DNA of 45,841 bases. Source: Pseudomonadota bacterium (GTDB taxonomy: Bacteria; Desulfobacterota; Desulfovibrionia; Desulfovibrionales; Desulfovibrionaceae). The stretch covers positions 1-45,841 of the forward strand of contig JAEZYD010000002.1 of the NCBI GenBank assembly GCA_023419375.1. Reading direction: 5' to 3'. Under the pieces are notes generated by a model. The model saw nothing but the letters and a program-made list of their open reading frames with translations, ran no database searches and was not told the DNA's origin. The position numbers and the translations under genes were made by a program. Numbering within the stretch: position 1 is the stretch's first letter; every line of letters begins with the position of its first letter. Shown here in pieces: positions 33,892 to 41,149 of the stretch.

Positions 33892-34122
33892 ATGATCTCT
33901 ACAGACATATTTTTTACCAATTTGAAATCAGCACTGCCGCCAGTCTTTACCCGTGAGGAAGCTGCCAAGCATCTGGGAGGACTGCTTTCCGCAAAAACAT
34001 TGAACAATATTGACTATAAGGGCGAAGGCCCAGAAGTACGTGTCCGGGTGGGTAAAAAGATTGGCTATGAGCGCGAGACATTTGTTCAGTGGCTACGACA
34101 ATATGGTTTTCATAGGAGATGA
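33892..34122 (+). CDS. Second small HTH (excisionase-like) protein
   Basis: A 76-residue protein (MISTDIFFTNLKSALPP). The middle FTREEAAKHLGGLLSAKTLNNIDYKGEGPEVRVRVGKKIGYERETFVQWL has the helix, turn, recognition helix and basic wing of AlpA-like or DNA-binding excisionase families. GAGG is eight bases before the ATG. It stands alone, with its own terminator. Confidence 0.78.
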   Translation: MISTDIFFTNLKSALPPVFTREEAAKHLGGLLSAKTLNNIDYKGEGPEVRVRVGKKIGYERETFVQWLRQYGFHRR

Positions 34123-34161
34123 TTAGAAACATAGTGAATGAGTAGCCCTTGTAACAACTAG

Positions 34162-34197
34162 CATAGGCCGCAGCTAACCCTGCGGCCTATGTTTTTT
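34162..34197 (+). terminator. Terminator of the second HTH gene
   Basis: CATAGGCCGCAG and CTGCGGCCTATG form a perfect 12-base stem around CTAACC, followed by six T. Confidence 0.94.
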
Positions 34198-34230
34198 ACG
34201 AGCGCTACTATTATATGCCTAAACAAACAT

Positions 34231-34251
34231 AATCGATCATTTTTAATCGAT
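34231..34251. promoter_or_regulatory. Two AATCGAT boxes upstream of the primase gene
   Basis: AATCGAT occurs at 34231-34237 and 34245-34251, 14 bases apart, in an AT-rich region 33 bases before the primase ATG. Each contains the palindrome ATCGAT. Candidate operator for one of the HTH proteins. Confidence 0.4.
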
Positions 34252-34283
34252 AATCTACCTGTTGATTAGGCGGAGGTTTTATC

Positions 34284-37022
34284 ATGGATAATCCTAAATG
34301 TATTTACGCGGGCAACCCAGACCAAGGCAGACCATGGATTTTTATACCAGACACTGCAGCGGCTAGGGCAAAGGCTATTGAAGAAGGCTATTCGGCTTTC
34401 AGCACCATGAGCTTTGATTATGAACCTGAAAAAGGTAAACCGGAGCCCACTCGCTACGGCTCCCTTTGGATGGATATCGACTGTAGGGAGGACCCAAAGC
34501 GATCTATCTATATAGCACAAATAATAGTAAATTATTTGCAAACTCGGTACAGGGTTAATCCTCGATCTCTGCGGTATTTTCTTAGCGGGGGAAAGGGCAT
34601 GCACCTTGAAATCCCAGCTGCTATTTATGGGGGGCAGGATGGACACCCTTATCTGCCTCAGATTCAAAAAGTTATGCTTGCACGGACGTTTAAAATCCCT
34701 CTCGCGAGTATCGATAGGGGATGCCTTGATACACAACTGTATTGTGGAAGTAGAGGCAAGCTACTGCGTGCGCCAAACATTCGCCGGCCAGATGGGAAGT
34801 ATAAAGTTCAAATTTCGTATGAAGAATTAATGAATTTACCTAAAGATGAGCTACTCTTACTTACTTGTCAGCCACGAAACACCTCAACAGATACTGTCGC
34901 TCCTAACCTAACTGCCATGAGTTACTGGTATGATGCTGCAAAGGCTGTTGAAAGTCTCATGCGCCAAGGTAATCAATCAAAGGCAGCCATAAACGCCATT
35001 TTGGAATGTTCTTTTATTGAGCATTGTTGGGATAATCAAGCTGTACTCTCAGAACCGGAATGGTTTAGAATGGTAGGCGTTTTTATGGCCTTGGGGAATG
35101 TGGCTCGCCCTATTGTCCATGAATTTAGTTTAGGTCACCCTGAGTATTCTTATGAGAAAACAGAGAATAAAATTAACCAGGCAATATCTGCAGATCGAAA
35201 AATTACCTGTCAGTATATTCAGGAAGTGTATCAGTGTAATAGGAAATGCAAGGTTCGCTCTCCTGGGGATATGTTTTTCAAAAACAAAGCCAACCGCGAA
35301 ATTGTTGCATCATCATTTCAGCTTAGAGATACCGGTGTGTTCTATACACCGAAAGATGGCCAAGAAAATGATGGCATATATATTTGCAGTCCACTCAAGA
35401 TACTGGGAAAGATGAGAAATTCTAGCGGTGTTGGATGGGCAAGGCTTGTCGAATTTACGGCTCCTGACGGACAAATAAAGCAGTTACCGATTAACATGAG
35501 AGACTGCACGGGACGTGGTGAATTAGTCCGCTCCATTTTATCTGACTATGGGCTCGAAATTGCCATGTATCCCAAGGCGAATAGTCTCCTCATGGAGTAC
35601 ATCCAATACGGTGCCCCAGAGGATGCCATATATCTACAGTTAGACAAGGTCGGCTGGCATGAGGACACATACGTTTTGCCAGATGAGCAATATGGAGCAT
35701 CATTATCCGAAAAAATCTATCTCGCGGAAACCACAGATTCTCTGCACTGCATTAGTGGGGATCTACAATTATGGCAAGAGCGCATAGGTAAGCTATGCGC
35801 GGGCAATTCCTTGTTAGTGCTAGCAACCAGTTATGCCTTGACAGGACCGCTACTTCGCCCATGTGACATGGAAGGTGGGGGGCTGCATATCTATGGGGCC
35901 TCGTCGACCGGTAAAACAACGCTAGCCCTTGTTGCGGGCAGCGTGTGCGGTGGGGGTGGAAATCGTGGGTATTTGCGCCAGTGGCGTAGTACTCACAATG
36001 CTCTTGAACATACTGCGGCTATGCATAATGACAACCTGTTGGTTCTTGATGAAGTCGGTCAGGCAACAGCAGAGGTCGTCAGTCAAGTGGCTTATATGCT
36101 TCCCAATGGGCAAGGAAGAAATCGTATGCGTGCTGATGCCTCACTACGTAATGCTTTGACTTGGAGATTAAATTTTCTTTCCACGGGCGAGCTTACAATC
36201 AATGACAAAATTGAAGAGTCAGGCAAGCAGCGCGCCATGGCAGGACAGGCTGTGAGAATTATTGATTTGCCAATCGACGGAGGCACAGGTGAGAACATGC
36301 TTGCTAATCTGCATGGAAATGCAGATCCAGCATCATTAAGTATCGCTCTTGCTGAGGCGTGTAGTAATAGTTACGGAACGGCTTTAAGGGCATTTATAGC
36401 CAAGTATTGTGAAGGGATTGAACTAAACCAGGAAAACTTGCTTAAACAGATAGAAGAATTCATTGCGTTAAACGTAGCCTCTGATGCTTCCGGGCAAGTT
36501 AGGCGTGTCGCCCGTAAGTTTGGACTTATTGCCTGTGCAGGTGAAGTTGCAATTAAGTGGGGCATCCTTCCTTTTAGTAAGGGAGAAGCCTATGCATCTG
36601 CCCAGCGGTGGTTCAAGGTTTGGCTTGAGCAACGGGGTGGTGCTGGGGACTTGGAAATGTCCAAGGTGCTTAAGCGCATTCAGGATCATTTTGCGCTTGA
36701 GCAGTCTAGATATGTACAATGGAATCGACATGCGAGTTTCGGTGAAAACAACTTAAGTCAACCTGGCATGTGCGGCTACCGCATGAAAGATGGTGGGCAA
36801 GAACAATTTATTATGCTTGCTCCCAAAGTTGAGGAAATAACAAGAGGCGTGAACCGCAAATGCCTGTTGGACGTATTAAAAAACAAAGGCTGGGTAGTTT
36901 GTGATGCATCAGGGAGGGTGAGGGAGACACATAGCATTGGGGGAAAGAACAAGCGTGGAATTGCTTTTATTCCGGAGTATTGGGAGGGGGTGCCAAAGGG
37001 GGACAGCTCAAATCTTAGCTGA
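34284..37022 (+). CDS. Archaeo-eukaryotic primase fused to a DUF927-type helicase
   Basis: A 912-residue replication protein. The N-terminal domain (about 30-190) is an AEP primase: catalytic SLWMDIDCRED (Asp64, Asp66), FLSGGKGMHLEIP (His107) and LLRAPNIRRPDGKYK. A primase C-terminal segment (about 255-310, EWFRMVGVFMALGN) and a Cys cluster (CQYIQEVYQCNRKC) follow. From about 375 the DUF927-type ATPase begins; Walker A is GASSTGKTT (538-546), Walker B LLVLDE (585-590). The C-terminal 250 residues include a helical part and a likely winged helix. One protein could therefore prime and unwind. AGGCGGAGG precedes the ATG. The frame uses AT-rich codons unlike the core genes. It ends just ahead of an iteron array. 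Confidence 0.88.
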   Translation: MDNPKCIYAGNPDQGRPWIFIPDTAAARAKAIEEGYSAFSTMSFDYEPEKGKPEPTRYGSLWMDIDCREDPKRSIYIAQIIVNYLQTRYRVNPRSLRYFLSGGKGMHLEIPAAIYGGQDGHPYLPQIQKVMLARTFKIPLASIDRGCLDTQLYCGSRGKLLRAPNIRRPDGKYKVQISYEELMNLPKDELLLLTCQPRNTSTDTVAPNLTAMSYWYDAAKAVESLMRQGNQSKAAINAILECSFIEHCWDNQAVLSEPEWFRMVGVFMALGNVARPIVHEFSLGHPEYSYEKTENKINQAISADRKITCQYIQEVYQCNRKCKVRSPGDMFFKNKANREIVASSFQLRDTGVFYTPKDGQENDGIYICSPLKILGKMRNSSGVGWARLVEFTAPDGQIKQLPINMRDCTGRGELVRSILSDYGLEIAMYPKANSLLMEYIQYGAPEDAIYLQLDKVGWHEDTYVLPDEQYGASLSEKIYLAETTDSLHCISGDLQLWQERIGKLCAGNSLLVLATSYALTGPLLRPCDMEGGGLHIYGASSTGKTTLALVAGSVCGGGGNRGYLRQWRSTHNALEHTAAMHNDNLLVLDEVGQATAEVVSQVAYMLPNGQGRNRMRADASLRNALTWRLNFLSTGELTINDKIEESGKQRAMAGQAVRIIDLPIDGGTGENMLANLHGNADPASLSIALAEACSNSYGTALRAFIAKYCEGIELNQENLLKQIEEFIALNVASDASGQVRRVARKFGLIACAGEVAIKWGILPFSKGEAYASAQRWFKVWLEQRGGAGDLEMSKVLKRIQDHFALEQSRYVQWNRHASFGENNLSQPGMCGYRMKDGGQEQFIMLAPKVEEITRGVNRKCLLDVLKNKGWVVCDASGRVRETHSIGGKNKRGIAFIPEYWEGVPKGDSSNLS

Positions 37023-37056
37023 GAGACCGCTTGCTCATTAGAACAAATATAAATTC

Positions 37057-37322
37057 TGTGCGTCGTGTGCGTCAAAGACTACAGCGGCGTCTCTATAATG
37101 CCTGAAAACTCGGCAATAGAGACGCCGCACAGCTCGCACAGCACGCACACGTGTTTTTTTGACTTCGCAAAAAACATCTCAGCTAGGCATGAACCAAAAA
37201 TGTTTATTCGCACATAGTAAAATATCCCTGTGCGACGTGTGCGCCGTGCGAAGGCCCTGAATGTCCGAGATAACGGGCTCTTCAAGCTGTATTACTCGCA
37301 CAGTACTCGCACAATCCGCACA
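37057..37322. repeat. Array of TGTGCG iterons, candidate replication origin
   Basis: The hexamer TGTGCG or its complement CGCACA occurs eleven times in 266 bases: forward at 37057, 37066, 37229 and 37238; inverted at 37126, 37135, 37144, 37209, 37297, 37308 and 37317. A partial copy (GTGCG) sits at 37246. Within groups the spacing is mostly nine bases, so each box falls nearly on the same DNA face. It lies immediately after the primase-helicase gene in an AT-rich stretch, as origins of iteron replicons do. Confidence 0.75.
37086..37126. repeat. Hairpin inside the iteron region
   Basis: GGCGTCTCTAT and ATAGAGACGCC are perfect 11-base complements, with a further TGCC/GGCA pairing in the loop. 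No T-run follows, so it is not a simple terminator. Confidence 0.75.
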
Positions 37323-37336
37323 GCTGTTATATATCA

Positions 37337-37363
37337 CTGGTGTCAGATCATGACTGTCACCAG
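37337..37363. repeat. Second dyad beyond the iterons
   Basis: CTGGTG and CACCAG bracket CAG..CTG, an interrupted inverted repeat just past the last iteron. Operator or part of the origin. Confidence 0.5.
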
Positions 37364-37544
37364 TACAGTAATCATCTCTTCATGGGTACATATGTAATGT
37401 CGGTGCATCACAATTTAGCCTGTATGGTCTGTTCACAAACTATCTATAAGATGTGGATTAATTATCAAAGGGGACGGTAGATTTAAAAAATAAAAAACGA
37501 AATAGATGTACCTATGCGGCAAGAAAAAAACTAGCTGCATTCCA
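37364..37544. other. AT-rich island right flank, no gene
   Basis: About 180 bases, AT-rich, between the iterons and the tRNA-Pro fragment. I see no supported frame. Confidence 0.55.
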
Positions 37545-37591
37545 GCTTTGGGAGCAGGGGGTCGAAGGTTCGAATCCTTTCGCTCCGACCA
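37545..37591 (+). other. 3' half of a tRNA-Pro (TGG) gene: likely attachment-site half
   Basis: GCTTTGGGAGCAGG, then GGGTCGAAGGTTCGAATCC and TTTCGCTCCGACCA give the anticodon loop (TGG), variable loop, T arm, 3' acceptor strand and CCA of tRNA-Pro. The 5' half and acceptor partner are absent. The preceding CCA differs from the expected CCTGC stem. Integrative elements commonly leave such a 3' fragment at the end away from the restored tRNA. Confidence 0.85.
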
Positions 37592-37603
37592 TATATCCAA
37601 GAA

Positions 37604-37642
37604 AAAGGGATAGTTAGGTGAAAACCCGACTATCCCTTTCTT
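37604..37642 (+). terminator. Former terminator of the tRNA-Pro gene
   Basis: AAAGGGATAGT pairs with ACTATCCCTTT, followed by CTTG. It keeps the normal distance from the CCA, so the fragment together with its native downstream DNA marks the junction with resident sequence. Confidence 0.8.
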
Positions 37643-37833
37643 GCGTTGAATGGGATCGCCAAAAGTGGCGTGTGGTAGAATTTCTGGGAAAATTACTGTA
37701 ACTATATGATATATATTTAAAAATATCGCGCCACATGGCCACAAGTTAAAAAGTTGCATCAACGATACAAACGCTTGCGGACATGGGGGCGATTGGTGTG
37801 TGATTTGGTGTGGAATTTCCTGCACTCATAAGT

Positions 37834-39411
37834 TTATGCCGTGTCGCACTGCTCACCACTCCATTGCACTACCCGATTTCTGCCTGTCTTTTTTGCCGTA
37901 TACATTGCACAGTCTGCGGCGCGAATGCCTTCTTCCATAGCAGAACTGCATGAATAGTTTTCTTGAGGAATCTCTGCAATGCCAATGCTCACAGTAATAT
38001 TAAACGTAAAAGCACCGTACGCAATTGGTGTTTTTTCTACCTCTGCACGAATTTTTTCGGCAAGGCACATGGCTGCCTCTGCCGTGGTTGAGGATGCGAG
38101 TATTATGAATTCTTCCCCACCAAAGCGGGCGCATATGTCAGAGGTTCGGGTATTGTTTTTCAAGATGGTGCTGACAGTTTGCAGGGCCACATCGCCAGTC
38201 TGATGCCCATAGGTGTCGTTGACGTGTTTGAAATGGTCCAGATCCAGTACCAGACAGCAACAGGTAACGCCGCTGCGACGGCAGATTTCAATAAGTTTGC
38301 ACCCATCCTTTTCAAGGCAGCGTCTGTTTGCAAGGCCCGTTAGGGGGTCGGTCAGGCTGCTTTCTTTCAGTTCCTGAACATATAAGGACAGTTTCTTTGA
38401 CATCTCGCAGAAATTATGGCATAATAAAGCTATTTCTTGTGGCATGTTGTTTGTGTTTATATATGGGCAAGCGGCATCTGATATGTTGTGTGAAAGTTCT
38501 GTTGAAAGATTTGATATTGTTTCAATCGGTTTTACAACTGTAGAAATATATTTTTTTATAAGTGGAAAGAGTATTGCAATGCTTAGCAATAAGCCAAAAG
38601 CAAACTGCAATAAAAAGGAGTCCATTCTACCTAGAATGCTGCTATATGGCCTTTCAATGGCAATGTGCCACTTGCCGTCATTTATGGGCGCACTAACGCC
38701 AAGAACCCGAACCCCGTTTGAATTGATATAGCTATGGGGGGCATCATCTGCCTTTTGCGGGGGAATAATCGTTTGGGCCTTGTTTTTGCCCATATTGGAC
38801 AGAAAGGTCTGGCTTTGTGCGTCAATTAAATATGGGCGTGCAGAGTTGTTGGTTTCGGAAAGAGAAAATTCTTCAAGCAGGGTCTTAAAGCTGATGGCAG
38901 CGGTTATTACGCCTTCAAATTCCTTTGCATTACCATAGACTGGCTGTGACATGATGACAATGTACTCGCCAGAAAGTCGACTTACTATAGGGGACGTAGT
39001 GGTTGCTTGGCCATTGCGTGCGCGAATAAAATATTCTCTGTCGGCAACATTTACATCTGTAGTAGGGGATGTGTTTTCCTTGACTCCGCCGTGCTTGTCA
39101 AAAAAAATGATACTTCTAATGCCATTGTGTGCTGCCAGAAATGCTTGAAAAATGCCCCGCATTGTTTCTGGCTGTTGCACGATATTGGGGCTTGATGCAA
39201 CGAATTTAAGCAGATCTTCATGGTGGGTTAACCAGCCTGAAATCGCTGTTTGCTGATTGGTGACCTCATCGCTGATGTCAGTGTAAGCGTCTGCGATGAC
39301 ATCTTTTCTGAGGGAACAGAAATAGGATGTTAAAAATATTGAAGATGGTACTATCAAAAGTAAAAGAGTGTATTTGATGAATTTCCCGTGTATTGTATCC
39401 AACTTAAACAT
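37834..39411 (-). CDS. Membrane diguanylate cyclase with dCache sensor
   Basis: A 525-residue inner-membrane protein. A first helix (about 13-35) and a second (about 268-290) bracket a periplasmic dCache-type domain (Y-I-ARNGQATTTSPIVSRLSGEYIVIMSQPVY, then a membrane-distal repeat), which would bind a small ligand. A HAMP-like link follows, then a GGDEF domain (about 355-515) with SLTDPLTGLANRR, LDLDHFKHVNDTYGHQTGD and active-site RFGGEEF. The I-site RTSD stands five residues ahead of GGEEF, so product inhibition is expected. It is AT-richer than the core, but well formed. The ribosome site is weak. Confidence 0.9.
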   Translation of the reverse strand: MFKLDTIHGKFIKYTLLLLIVPSSIFLTSYFCSLRKDVIADAYTDISDEVTNQQTAISGWLTHHEDLLKFVASSPNIVQQPETMRGIFQAFLAAHNGIRSIIFFDKHGGVKENTSPTTDVNVADREYFIRARNGQATTTSPIVSRLSGEYIVIMSQPVYGNAKEFEGVITAAISFKTLLEEFSLSETNNSARPYLIDAQSQTFLSNMGKNKAQTIIPPQKADDAPHSYINSNGVRVLGVSAPINDGKWHIAIERPYSSILGRMDSFLLQFAFGLLLSIAILFPLIKKYISTVVKPIETISNLSTELSHNISDAACPYINTNNMPQEIALLCHNFCEMSKKLSLYVQELKESSLTDPLTGLANRRCLEKDGCKLIEICRRSGVTCCCLVLDLDHFKHVNDTYGHQTGDVALQTVSTILKNNTRTSDICARFGGEEFIILASSTTAEAAMCLAEKIRAEVEKTPIAYGAFTFNITVSIGIAEIPQENYSCSSAMEEGIRAADCAMYTAKKTGRNRVVQWSGEQCDTA

Positions 39412-39679
39412 GTTTGGCCTCGATTGAACTGTAAAGGGAAAATCAGCATGATTTTTTACGCTATCGTGGGCTCTCAGTACTTATTTTTAAGCGCGGTTTT
39501 AAGTTAAAATGTTATGCCTGACAGAGCAGAACAGCAACCCAGAATGAATTGTGCATACAAAAAATATTATAAACTTGTTTAAGTTGTGCTAAAAAATATG
39601 ATGCGATTGATTTATGTTGCCAATAATGATAATTATAACACATATCAAATTATTTCAAGATGAAGGAGCTAGGAAAAGC

Positions 39680-40915
39680 ATGCCGCAGACATTTTTCATC
39701 GCCCGTCAGCCAATCTTTGATCAAAATGAGAATTTGTGGGGGTTCGAACTACTTTTTCGGAATGGTCTTTCCGCTAATTATGCTGAAATTGATGATCCGG
39801 AATCTGCTAGCGTGGCGGTTGCATCGTCTGGCTTTTTGCAGGCGACAACAGGAGGGGCTAGCTCTCTTAAAATATTCATTAATTTTACGCAAAGTCTAAT
39901 CTTTGACCGATTTCCTCTTGCTCTTCCCTCCCCAACTACAGTGGTAGAAATTTTGGAAGATATTCCAGTTAGTGATGAGTTAATAGAGAGGCTTAAGGAA
40001 CTGAAAGAGAGGGGGTATATTCTAGCTTTAGATGACTTTGCTGGGGAAGAAAAATACAGGCCACTATTTTCATTCATTGATATAATCAAGCTGGACTGCT
40101 ACGGAAAGGCTATTAAAGATATTTTAGAAATTAAAAGAAAATTCTCCAATGTTCCATGTGTTTTTCTGGCGGAAAAAGTTGAATCTGAAGAAGTGTTTTC
40201 TGCATTGCGGAGCAACGGGTTTATGTTATTTCAAGGATATTACTTTGCAAAGCCTCAAATATTATCTGGTAATAAGATTAGTAGTGCAGTAGCTTCACGT
40301 TTAAATCTTGCTGCTGAAATTGAAAAGAAAGATTTAGATACGGAAGCTATCCTAAAAGCAATTCAGATCGATGCTTCCCTTACGTACAGGCTGCTTCGAT
40401 ATATTAATTCTTCTGCATTTTCTTTTCGCGAAAAAATTGTATCAGTGCGGCAGGCTATAATATTGCTTGGCTTTGAGCAGTTGCGCCATTGGCTGCGTCT
40501 AATACTTTATTCCGATGTGCTAGGTGGTCATTCTAACCCTGAAATGCTCCGAATGGCCCTCCAGCGAGCGCTTTTTTTAGATAAGCTGGGTTCTGTGGTA
40601 GCCGTTGACGGCAATCAAAAAGAAAGTCTTTTTTTAGTGGGTATGTTTTCTTTGTTGGAGGTAATTTTGAAGACCCCTATGGCTATTATTCTTAAGGATT
40701 TACCACTGAGCGAGAATCTAAAATCTGCTCTGCTCAAAGAAGAAGGAGAATATATTAACTATCTGTACCTTTCTGAAGCAATAGAAAAGTTTGATTTTGA
40801 GAAAGCAGAAAATTATTCTGATATATTAAATATTTCAGGTGAGGTGGTTTTAGAAGCATTTCAAGATGCTTCTGAAATGTCCGACTATTTAATGAATCAA
40901 GCATCGCTTGTATGA
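39680..40915 (+). CDS. EAL-HDOD protein (YuxH family)
   Basis: A 411-residue cytoplasmic signalling protein. The N-terminal EAL-like part (1 to about 200) opens FIARQPIFDQNENLWGFELLFRN, shows ILALDDFAG and IIKLDCYG, and ends GFMLFQGYYFAKPQ. The EAL signature is FELLF, typical of degenerate members that bind or sense rather than cut c-di-GMP. The HDOD part (about 205-390) follows, with IQIDASLTYRLLRYINSSAF and SVRQAIILLGFEQLRHWLRL. I start at MPQTFF with AGGAAAAGC before it; a longer frame starts 66 bases earlier. It is divergent from the dCache-GGDEF gene. Confidence 0.9.
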   Translation: MPQTFFIARQPIFDQNENLWGFELLFRNGLSANYAEIDDPESASVAVASSGFLQATTGGASSLKIFINFTQSLIFDRFPLALPSPTTVVEILEDIPVSDELIERLKELKERGYILALDDFAGEEKYRPLFSFIDIIKLDCYGKAIKDILEIKRKFSNVPCVFLAEKVESEEVFSALRSNGFMLFQGYYFAKPQILSGNKISSAVASRLNLAAEIEKKDLDTEAILKAIQIDASLTYRLLRYINSSAFSFREKIVSVRQAIILLGFEQLRHWLRLILYSDVLGGHSNPEMLRMALQRALFLDKLGSVVAVDGNQKESLFLVGMFSLLEVILKTPMAIILKDLPLSENLKSALLKEEGEYINYLYLSEAIEKFDFEKAENYSDILNISGEVVLEAFQDASEMSDYLMNQASLV

Positions 40916-41149
40916 TTTGGAGTATAAAGCTTCGTGGTCTGTGTATAGTTGGCTATGGCTTCAATCTCTGCTTTTTGGGACACTTTGTTGGGGAAATGGA
41001 AGGGTTGTTAAATAAAACCTGCGTTGTCTTTGGAAATTATATTAACTATCGTTATTTATGTCGTCATCTGGGACTAGAAAATTACAATAATATTGTTAAC
41101 TTTTATATTTTCCTCATGAGCGACTTCAGCTCTAACAAGGGGCATTTCG

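Noticed and set aside
37433..37825. 130-residue minus-strand frame across the tRNA-Pro fragment
   Set aside because: Its SERKDSNLRPPAPKAGMQL segment is the well-known false translation of a tRNA-Pro 3' end.
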